Source of the DNA: an uncultured Oribacterium sp.
GTDB lineage: Bacteria > Bacillota > Clostridia > Lachnospirales > Lachnospiraceae
Reading direction: 5' to 3'
Length of the DNA stretch: 5,020 bases
NCBI GenBank assembly: GCA_938030845.1
Contig: CALHIC010000394.1
Coordinates: 1 to 5,020, forward strand
A program made the translations under genes and the position numbers. Positions within the stretch are counted from its first letter, which is position 1; each line of letters opens with the position of its first letter. The notes under the pieces are model-generated. The model saw only the letters and a program-made list of their open reading frames with translations, was not told the origin of the DNA and made no database searches. Shown here piece by piece: positions 1 through 5,020 of the stretch.

Positions 1-42
1 ATAAAACAGCCGGTTTAGCACTCCCCCCAATATCTAAACACT

Positions 43-1545
43 CTATCCTGCTACTTTTGCTTTCTCCTCTTTTCTTCCTGCTCGAAATTCTCGAATCATA
101 AAAATACTGACAGAAAGAACCGCAATCACCAGAAATGCCAGAGAAATCGGTCTTTGTACAAAAATCTTCATGGTTCCATCAGAAAGTACCAAAGCTCTTC
201 TGAAATTCACCTCTGCCAGAGGACCTAATACAACTCCCAGTAAGATAGGAACCAGTTGGAAATCCATTTTCCTTAAGAAGTAGGCTAATATTCCGAAGAC
301 AATAATCACCATTACATCATAGGAGCGGTTATTTGTGGAAAATGCTCCTGCCATACACATACTCAGTACGATACAGGATAAAAGCTCATAGGGTAACTTT
401 GTGATATTAGCATAGAAAGGAATCAAGGCTGTACCAATAATATACATGAAAATATTGACTACAATGAGACCGAACATAATAGCATAAAGGATACTGCCGC
501 TTTCTTTGAAAAGTGTTGGTCCCGGCACCATGCCATGAATCATAAAAGCTCCCATCAAAATGGCGGTAGCTCCGTCTCCCGGTACACCCAAAGTCAACAT
601 AGGAATCATGGTTGCACCGCAAGCACCGTTATTGGCAGATTCTGATGCCGCAACACCCTCGATTTCTCCTTTTCCAAAGGTTTCCGGATGTTTAGACATC
701 TGCTTTACCTGATTATAGGCAATAAATGCTGCAAGACCACCACCTGTTCCCGGTGTTGCTCCAATAATACAGCCCACTAAGGATCCAATGCCTATGGGCT
801 TTCTGCATCGTTTGTATTCTTCCTTGGTAATAACGTCCTTGTCGAATTTTTCCGCTATTCTCTGATCTGTTTCCGGATCATACTGGGATTTCATCATAAT
901 TTCCGAAATAGCAAAAAGTCCGATTAAGACAATAATCAAATCAATTCCGGCTGTCAGCTTCACGTTACCAAAGGTAAATCTTGTGGTTCCACTGATTTTA
1001 TCCATACCGATAGTAGAAACAAATATTCCTATACAGGCTCCAATCAAGCCCTTTAGAATATTCTTGTTAGATACACCGGCTATAACCGAAAGACCGAATA
1101 TTGCCAATGCAAAATACTCCGCCGGTCCAAAAAGTAAGGTAATCTTAGCTATCTGGGGAGCGGCAATTAAAAGTACCAACGCGCTGATTAATCCACCAAT
1201 CGTAGAAGCGTAAAGAGCCATTTTTAACGCCTTAAACGCATGACCTCTTTCTGTCATGGGATAGCCGTCAAACAGTGTTGCGGCATTTGCAGAGGTTCCC
1301 GGGGTATTAATGAGAATCGCTGTAATAGAACCGCCATAGGTTCCTCCGCAATAAATCGCCAGTAGCATTAAAATAGCTGTTGTAGGATCCATACCATACG
1401 TTAGAGGAATACACAGAATAATTCCTAAATCAGAGGTAAGTCCCGGGATTGCGCCTACCACAATTCCTAAAATAAGTCCCAAGGGGATAATGAGTAAATT
1501 TTGCCATTGGAACAAAAGTCCAAAGCCTGCACTTAGCCATTCCAT
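43..1545 (-). CDS. tctA: Tripartite tricarboxylate transporter large membrane subunit TctA
   Basis: The large, highly conserved transport channel of the TTT family, 500 residues (typical is about 500), with around 11-12 hydrophobic segments throughout. It probably moves the organic acid released by TctC across the membrane with Na+ or H+. Both internal-repeat signatures are intact. The first half has VGAIPGLTSDLG (30-41), GGTYGGSITAILINTPGTS (67-85) and AATLFDGYPMTERG (88-101). The second half has GATPGTGGGLAAFIAY (262-277), FGKGEIEGVAASESANN (290-306), LTLGVPGDGATA (317-328) and VPGP (340-343). The two Gly/Pro-rich loops are thought to form the substrate and ion path. A charged stretch near 218-250 is probably a cytoplasmic loop, and the C-terminus is a short basic/acidic tail. 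A GTG at 1551 would add two residues but is too close to the SD. It is the last gene in the cluster, starting 12 bases after the tctB stop and ending in TAG. Confidence 0.97.
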   Translation of the reverse strand: MEWLSAGFGLLFQWQNLLIIPLGLILGIVVGAIPGLTSDLGIILCIPLTYGMDPTTAILMLLAIYCGGTYGGSITAILINTPGTSANAATLFDGYPMTERGHAFKALKMALYASTIGGLISALVLLIAAPQIAKITLLFGPAEYFALAIFGLSVIAGVSNKNILKGLIGACIGIFVSTIGMDKISGTTRFTFGNVKLTAGIDLIIVLIGLFAISEIMMKSQYDPETDQRIAEKFDKDVITKEEYKRCRKPIGIGSLVGCIIGATPGTGGGLAAFIAYNQVKQMSKHPETFGKGEIEGVAASESANNGACGATMIPMLTLGVPGDGATAILMGAFMIHGMVPGPTLFKESGSILYAIMFGLIVVNIFMYIIGTALIPFYANITKLPYELLSCIVLSMCMAGAFSTNNRSYDVMVIIVFGILAYFLRKMDFQLVPILLGVVLGPLAEVNFRRALVLSDGTMKIFVQRPISLAFLVIAVLSVSIFMIREFRAGRKEEKAKVAG

Positions 1546-1552
1546 CTTCACC

Positions 1553-1559
1553 CCTCCTT
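1553..1559 (-). promoter_or_regulatory. Ribosome binding site of tctA, overlapping the tctB stop
   Basis: AAGGAGG on the minus strand shares two bases with the tctB TAA (1560-1558). It is 7 bases before the ATG at 1545 but only 1 base from the in-frame GTG at 1551, so ATG is the likely start. The overlap would let ribosomes finishing tctB re-initiate on tctA. Confidence 0.8.
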
Positions 1560-2037
1560 AAAACAAACTGGGTAAATTCACATTAAGTATCTGTGAAAAT
1601 ACCAGATATATCAGTAGCACTGTAACGATGCCAATGGCATAAAACCACCATTTTTTACTTCTATAAAACAGTAGTATAGCAACGACCAGCAGGGCAGTGT
1701 CCGCAATATACCCAATGACGTTAAACAGCAGACCATAAACCAGTAAAATCAAAGCAAAAATCACAGATTTCAATTCTTTCTTGAATTTCGGGGAAGAAAC
1801 CATAGCTTTCTCTATAATAATGGTTTTTTTCGGAAGTCTTAGCCCTTGCACAAAGAGCAATAGAGCACAGATAAACAAACCGCCAATGGCTATTCTGGGT
1901 ATAGTACTGGCAGTCACCATTCCCTTTTCCAAGCTTTGAATTTGCTGTGGTATTAAAAGCCATAAAATTGCCGAAGCTATCATAAACAAAGCCCCCGACA
2001 AAATCTCATTATTGTATTTTATCTTCCCGAAATTCAT
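1558..2037 (-). CDS. tctB: Tripartite tricarboxylate transporter small membrane subunit TctB
   Basis: The small integral membrane subunit of the TTT transporter, which works with TctA and is poorly conserved at sequence level. The product is 159 residues from the ATG at 2037, or 162 if the ATG at 2046 is used; the family is usually about 140-180. Hydrophobic segments lie near residues 12-30, 46-66, 90-108, 110-125 and 129-150, matching the four to five membrane helices expected. A Pro in STIPRIAIGGL (44-54) opens the second segment, and the C-terminus ends in FSQILNVNLPSLF, like the L-x-V-x-L-P ending common in TctB. Assignment rests on size, topology, this ending and the position between tctC and tctA, more than on strict motifs. 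Its TAA stop overlaps the SD of tctA, pointing to translational coupling. No truncation or frameshift is seen. Confidence 0.88.
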   Translation of the reverse strand: MNFGKIKYNNEILSGALFMIASAILWLLIPQQIQSLEKGMVTASTIPRIAIGGLFICALLLFVQGLRLPKKTIIIEKAMVSSPKFKKELKSVIFALILLVYGLLFNVIGYIADTALLVVAILLFYRSKKWWFYAIGIVTVLLIYLVFSQILNVNLPSLF

Positions 2038-2046
2038 CTTTTTCAT

Positions 2047-2052
2047 CCTCTT
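2047..2052 (-). promoter_or_regulatory. Ribosome binding site of tctB, decides between two close ATGs
   Basis: AAGAGG on the minus strand directly follows the tctC TAA (2055-2053). The ATG at 2046 abuts it with no spacer, while the ATG three codons later at 2037 lies 9 bases away, a workable distance. The second ATG is therefore preferred. The site is weaker than those of tctC and tctA. Confidence 0.6.
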
Positions 2053-3021
2053 TTATTGCAATAATTCAACATACTGTTTCATGTCTTCCGTTTGCTTATT
2101 AATTGCATCTAAAATTTCTTTATCATCAGCTTCCCAAGCCTTCATTCCCATATCGCTCATAAAGCTTTGGAATTCCTGATCTGCATAAACCTTCTTAATG
2201 AAATCAGTAAGAATCTGCTTCTTCTCTGCATCCACATCACTCTTTACCGCAAAGTAGTCCATTCCGACAAACTCTGCATCTACACCCATGGACTTGAAAG
2301 AAGGAATTTCCCCTATTCCCTCTACTTCAATACCGTCCGGAATAAAGGTTCCCAAACAAGCAAATTCTCCACTCTTTACATACTCACGATAAACAGGGGG
2401 AGAACCGATTGCGATATCCACATGTCCGCCTGCAAGGGCATTTATAGCCTCTTGACCGCCATCAAAGGGAACCGCTTCTGCCGGAATATCCAGTTTCTTG
2501 AAAAGAACACTAATCATAGTGTAGCTATCATTTCCGGGACCACCGGTAGTTGCGTACTTCACTGTCTTTCCGGATTTTCCATACTCCTTTAAATCCTCTA
2601 AAGTCTTGATGCCGGAATTCTTCGGATTGCTTAAAACAACAAATTCCACCTGTCTCATACCAATTAAAGGACTAATATCTTCCAGTTTATAATTTGTTCC
2701 CTGAATAAAGTTTGGAGTTAAAGAAAACAGTGGTCCATTGCAAAGCACCATAGTATAGCCATCTGCTTCCGTTGCCATAAAATCACTCATCGCTACAGTT
2801 CCGGAACCTCCGGTATGGTTTTCTACAATCACCGGAACTCCTAGATACTTTTCCCCATAGGAAGCAACTTTTCTGGCAATGGTATCCGGTCCACCGCCAA
2901 CTGACCAAGGCATGATAATGGTTACCTGCTTTGCCGGAAACTTATCTTCCTTCTTTTTACAGGAAAACAAGGATAGGGATAAGCTTATCGCCAACAAGCC
3001 CACTAAAATTTTTTTCAACAT
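2053..3021 (-). CDS. tctC: Tripartite tricarboxylate transporter substrate-binding lipoprotein TctC
   Basis: The extracytoplasmic solute receptor of a TTT system, 322 residues, the usual family length. The N-terminus has Lys3-Lys4, a hydrophobic stretch (5-19) and a lipobox LFSC with Cys21, followed by a charged KKKEDK linker, so the mature protein should be lipid-anchored on the outer face of the membrane. Family (Bug/TctC) marks in order: VTIIMPWSVGGGPDTIARKVA (residues 33-53), VPVIVENHTGGSGTVA (62-77), EADGYTMVL (85-93), KYATTGGPGNDSYT (155-168), and PFDGGQEAINALAGGHVDIAIG (185-206). The two-lobed fold binds a carboxylate, typically citrate, another di- or tricarboxylate, or an aromatic or sugar acid; the ligand cannot be read from sequence. 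The ATG start has a strong SD. It heads the C-B-A cluster, with tctB starting 15 bases after its stop. A 105-base leader with a stem-loop precedes it. Confidence 0.95.
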   Translation of the reverse strand: MLKKILVGLLAISLSLSLFSCKKKEDKFPAKQVTIIMPWSVGGGPDTIARKVASYGEKYLGVPVIVENHTGGSGTVAMSDFMATEADGYTMVLCNGPLFSLTPNFIQGTNYKLEDISPLIGMRQVEFVVLSNPKNSGIKTLEDLKEYGKSGKTVKYATTGGPGNDSYTMISVLFKKLDIPAEAVPFDGGQEAINALAGGHVDIAIGSPPVYREYVKSGEFACLGTFIPDGIEVEGIGEIPSFKSMGVDAEFVGMDYFAVKSDVDAEKKQILTDFIKKVYADQEFQSFMSDMGMKAWEADDKEILDAINKQTEDMKQYVELLQ

Positions 3022-3027
3022 TTTGTA

Positions 3028-3035
3028 CCTCCTTT
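3028..3035 (-). promoter_or_regulatory. Strong ribosome binding site of tctC
   Basis: AAAGGAGG on the minus strand, 6 bases before the tctC ATG at 3021, is a near-perfect SD. It is the strongest site in the window, fitting the need for excess binding protein over membrane subunits. It is flanked by TTGTA (3039-3035) and TACAA (3027-3023), a short inverted repeat that leaves the SD core in the spacer. Confidence 0.85.
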
Positions 3036-3058
3036 ACAATCCAGCCTTTATATTTTTG

Positions 3059-3092
3059 CTTTACCCTTGCTTACTGACCTCCAAGGATAAAG
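3059..3092 (-). promoter_or_regulatory. Stem-loop in the leader of the tct operon
   Basis: The 105 bases between the hydrolase stop and tctC (3126-3022) contain no gene. In minus-strand RNA, CUUUAUCCUUG (3092-3082) can pair over 11 positions with CAAGGGUAAAG (3069-3059), all Watson-Crick except one G.U pair, around a 12-base loop. On the plus strand the same position would be an A.C mismatch, so the structure favours minus-strand RNA. No U-run follows in either direction, so it does not look like an intrinsic terminator. It could be an mRNA stabiliser or processing site, a cis-acting control element, or a DNA operator. A -35-like TTGACT (3096-3091) overlaps its upstream edge, but the hexamer 17 bases on is TAAGCA, a poor -10, so no promoter is called. 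It matches no riboswitch class I recognise. Confidence 0.5.
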
Positions 3093-3126
3093 TCAAATTT
3101 CTATGTTTCTTGTATATAGAGTTCTA

Positions 3127-4101
3127 TTATTTTTCATACTGGTACCGAAGTTCTTCTCCAATAGAAAAGCAAATGCTTCGATTTCCATACTCCACCTCCG
3201 GAAAAGAGGAGTACTCGGTAGAGGGATCTGTGAACAACACTTTTAGTTCCCTCTGATCTTCTTTCGCCCACTGTCGCAAAGCTTTATACACTTCCGGATT
3301 CGCACTATTGTATCTTCTGTCTGAAGAAGCCGTAGTCAAACAAAATTCCAAGGGCATCTTTCGCATAAAATGTTCCGAAAGAGAATCCACTTGTCCATGG
3401 TGAGGAATTTTAATCCAAGTAATATCGGAAAGCTTCTCTTGAATTGCTTCATCCCAATGCTTCGGAGTATTGTCTCCGCAGAATAATCCTGATAACGCCT
3501 TATATCGGATTTTCAACAGCATACAGGTATGGTTGGACATGGCATCCATCTTTTCTATGATTCCTTCTTTTTGAGAATCTTCTCTACATTCTTTTAACTG
3601 AGTATACAAAGACAAAAATTCTTCCAATATAGAATCCTTTGCACCTAAGACTTCTATCCTTAATCCATCCAATTCTATAGAATCCCCTTGCGCCAAAGTG
3701 TCTATCGGAATTCCTTTTTCTTTGCAATAGACCAAGGCTTCTCCAAAATCTTGCAAGGATTTATAAAAATATTTACTGCTGTTTTTGGAAAATTCTATAT
3801 CCACCTTGGGGACGTCCTTTTGAAAAGTCATAAAGCCCTTTGGAATCCACAGTTTTTCCACTGAAAAATGTTCCAACACTTCCTTCAGCTTTCCAACATG
3901 ATCTTCATGGATATGGCTAATAATTACAGTATCAATCCGCTTAATCTTCTTTTCTTTCAAAAAAGAAACAATATCTATTCTTTCCGGATGCCCCTGATAT
4001 TCATTGTCCAAGCCACTTCCCGTATCCAAAAGAAGACTTTTTCCTTCCCATGTAAAGAAAAAAGCATCTCCATAGCCCACATTCACTGCATGAAGTTCCA
4101 T
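3127..4101 (-). CDS. ComEC/Rec2-like metallo-beta-lactamase fold hydrolase
   Basis: A soluble 324-residue metal-dependent hydrolase. The MBL fold is marked by DTG (residues 26-28) and the metal-binding HIHEDH (His63, His65, Asp67, His68, as HxHxDH) within VIISHIHEDHVGKL. Further marks are SNHTCMLLKI (189-198) followed by LFCGD (206-210, Asp210), then KIPHHG (231-236) and TTASSDRRYNSANPEVYKAL (256-275). The GD, PHHG and S...NP/HP pattern is typical of the MBL domain of the competence protein ComEC/Rec2. Here it stands alone: no hydrophobic competence channel is present, so DNA uptake is unlikely. Family members act on phosphoesters or related bonds; the substrate here is unknown. A longer frame opens with TTG at 4137, overlapping the kinase gene, but the SD AAGGGAG is 5 bases before the ATG at 4101, and homology to the usual N-terminal strand (MELHAVNVGYGDAFF) begins there. 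It follows the kinase by 16 bases and precedes tctC by 105. Confidence 0.85.
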   Translation of the reverse strand: MELHAVNVGYGDAFFFTWEGKSLLLDTGSGLDNEYQGHPERIDIVSFLKEKKIKRIDTVIISHIHEDHVGKLKEVLEHFSVEKLWIPKGFMTFQKDVPKVDIEFSKNSSKYFYKSLQDFGEALVYCKEKGIPIDTLAQGDSIELDGLRIEVLGAKDSILEEFLSLYTQLKECREDSQKEGIIEKMDAMSNHTCMLLKIRYKALSGLFCGDNTPKHWDEAIQEKLSDITWIKIPHHGQVDSLSEHFMRKMPLEFCLTTASSDRRYNSANPEVYKALRQWAKEDQRELKVLFTDPSTEYSSFPEVEYGNRSICFSIGEELRYQYEK

Positions 4102-4106
4102 ATTTT

Positions 4107-4113
4107 CTCCCTT
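4107..4113 (-). promoter_or_regulatory. Ribosome binding site that fixes the hydrolase start at 4101
   Basis: AAGGGAG on the minus strand sits 5 bases before the ATG at 4101 and just after the kinase TGA (4120-4118). This favours the ATG over the upstream in-frame TTG at 4137, and suggests coupling of the hydrolase to kinase translation. Confidence 0.7.
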
Positions 4114-4117
4114 CAAA

Positions 4118-4990
4118 TCAGCTGTAAAATTCTGCAATATAATCTTTTACCGCCTGTCTGTCATAGCAGAAGGGTCCCGGCTTTTCCATCTTCAAACTCA
4201 CTGTGGCGGCTGCAAGAAGTGCTGCTTCCTCCATGGATTGATGAAGCCGTTCCGTAATATAGGTACTAAAACAGGTGTCTCCTCTTCCACTTCTTCCGGA
4301 CAAGTTTCTGGGCTTTAGAGGCTTTTTCACTATCTCCCCTTCCCGATATACCAGAACCTCTGTGTTATGAGTAATCATAATTTCTTTGGCTCCAAAGTCC
4401 GATAGTATCTTGGCAGCCTTCTCCCTGTCTGCTGTTCCGGTCAATACCTCCGCTTCCATGGCATCGGTCTTTAGAAAATCAATTTTCGGAAGATATTCCA
4501 GTTTCTTCTCCCAATCTTTAAAAAAGACATCCTTTTCAGTCATGTGACGAAGTATTCCTTGTACGTCAATAGCAATTTTTGTTTTTCCATAAAAGTAATC
4601 GATAATGTCTTCCGGAATATCTCCATGCATAAGCCCGGCAATATGTACTATTTTTGTGTCCACATCCGGCATATCAGAAACTTGGTAAGGTTCGATTCTG
4701 GATAACGCAATAGATGTTCTTTTTTCCTTATCTGCCGTATGATAACGATTCTCGATTGAGGTATTAGTTTTTGAATATGCAGGAAAAACCTTCACGTTGC
4801 CGGCTTTGGCAAAAAGCTCTTCTATCTGCATCGGATTGTTGGACTTTGGGAGAACCCCGACTTTATGGCCAAGATTTCCTGCTACAAATCCGGAGTAAAC
4901 TACCGCTCCGCCAAGTTCCCTAATTGTTTTCCCATCGTAATCTACATTAATATCCTCAGATACCTGTCCCACAATGAATGTATCCAACAT
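4118..4990 (-). CDS. PfkB/ribokinase-family sugar or nucleoside kinase, substrate unknown
   Basis: A cytoplasmic ATP-dependent kinase of 290 residues, close to the usual 290-330 of the PfkB family, which phosphorylates hydroxyl groups of sugars, polyols or nucleosides. Visible family marks are the N-terminal Gly-Gly (ELGGAVVYSG, residues 25-34), an internal DVQGILR (142-148), LKTDAMEAEVLTG (173-185) in the place of the K-x-N-x-x-E segment, and the C-terminal nucleotide and catalytic motif GRSGRGDTCF (232-241), where Asp238 should be the catalytic base. The motif reads GRGD rather than the common GAGD, placing it in a divergent subgroup, so the substrate cannot be named. No signal peptide or membrane segment is seen. 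The ATG start is supported by a well-spaced SD. It is the first gene visible, and the hydrolase gene begins 16 bases after its TGA stop, so the two are probably co-transcribed. The family call is firm; any particular substrate would be a guess. Confidence 0.88.
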   Translation of the reverse strand: MLDTFIVGQVSEDINVDYDGKTIRELGGAVVYSGFVAGNLGHKVGVLPKSNNPMQIEELFAKAGNVKVFPAYSKTNTSIENRYHTADKEKRTSIALSRIEPYQVSDMPDVDTKIVHIAGLMHGDIPEDIIDYFYGKTKIAIDVQGILRHMTEKDVFFKDWEKKLEYLPKIDFLKTDAMEAEVLTGTADREKAAKILSDFGAKEIMITHNTEVLVYREGEIVKKPLKPRNLSGRSGRGDTCFSTYITERLHQSMEEAALLAAATVSLKMEKPGPFCYDRQAVKDYIAEFYS

Positions 4991-4993
4991 TTT

Positions 4994-5002
4994 ATCACCT
5001 TT
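4994..5002 (-). promoter_or_regulatory. Ribosome binding site of the PfkB-family kinase
   Basis: On the minus strand the bases AAAGGTGAT lie 3 bases before the ATG at 4990. AGGTGAT is complementary to the 16S rRNA 3' end, and the AAGG core is about 7 bases from the start, which supports this ATG. Only 30 bases upstream are in the window and no promoter can be recognised there, so the operon may start further upstream. Confidence 0.7.
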
Positions 5003-5020
5003 TTCTAGTTTTGTTGTTTT

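Noticed and set aside
1..42. Possible terminator after tctA: minus-strand GTTTAG (39-34) and CTAAAC (18-13) with a G-run in the 15-base loop.
   Set aside because: The stem is only 6 AT-rich pairs and is followed by CCGGCTGTTTTAT rather than a clean T-run. The window ends here, so a real terminator may lie beyond it.
2167..2592. Open frame on the plus strand, 141 codons.
   Set aside because: It lies wholly opposite tctC, has no family features, and is a shadow of a strongly supported gene. The same applies to the plus-strand frames at 983-1213, 2879-3256 and 3868-4257, and to the alternate minus-strand frames at 407-622 and 1721-1963.
3068..3096. Promoter for tctC with TTGACT as -35.
   Set aside because: At 17 bases spacing the -10 would be TAAGCA, matching the consensus at only two positions. 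The TATAAA at 3052-3047 has no -35 partner at a suitable distance.
3127..4101. Competence (DNA uptake) gene comEC.
   Set aside because: Only the hydrolase domain is present; there are no membrane segments and no competence genes nearby.
683..4894. The palindrome TCCGGA occurs 11 times (at 683, 872, 2336, 2569, 2800, 3197, 3293, 3983, 4295, 4611, 4889), while about one is expected by base composition.
   Set aside because: All copies are inside genes and in only two reading frames: x-CCG-GAN (Pro-Glu/Asp) and TCC-GGA (Ser-Gly). This is best explained by codon and codon-pair preference, not a binding or modification site.

Overview
This window reads as part of a chromosome from a low-GC, Gram-positive anaerobe, most likely a Clostridia or Lachnospiraceae-type Firmicute. 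The base composition looks AT-rich (roughly 40% GC by eye). Nearly every start has a purine-rich Shine-Dalgarno (SD) site, and the solute-binding protein carries a lipoprotein signal as expected in a cell without an outer membrane. The taxonomic call is an inference; no marker gene is present.

All five genes lie on the minus strand and are read from right to left. Positions 4990-4118 encode a PfkB/ribokinase-family small-molecule kinase. After 16 bases comes a soluble metallo-beta-lactamase (MBL) fold hydrolase of the ComEC/Rec2-like type (4101-3127). A 105-base non-coding stretch (3126-3022) holds an 11-bp stem-loop and a strong SD site. Then follows a complete tripartite tricarboxylate transporter (TTT) operon in the usual C-B-A order: tctC, a lipoprotein substrate-binding subunit (3021-2053); tctB, a small membrane subunit (2037-1558); and tctA, a large membrane subunit (1545-43). 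The three tct genes are 12-15 bases apart, with SD sites touching or overlapping the preceding stop codon, so they are almost certainly co-transcribed and translationally coupled. Only 42 bases follow tctA, with no convincing terminator.

Functionally, the transporter would capture an organic acid outside the cell with TctC and import it through TctA/TctB using an ion gradient. The kinase could phosphorylate a sugar, polyol or nucleoside-like compound. Whether the kinase/hydrolase pair and the transporter share a pathway is unproven: they share strand and proximity, but the 105-base leader could separate two transcription units. No TctDE-type two-component regulator, RNA gene, mobile element or CRISPR array is seen.

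Three genes (hydrolase, tctB, tctA) have longer possible reading frames using TTG, ATG and GTG. SD spacing argues for the shorter starts given here. No clearly new system is evident. The points most worth a look are the tctC leader hairpin, the linkage of an orphan kinase and hydrolase to a TTT transporter, and the lipoprotein form of TctC.
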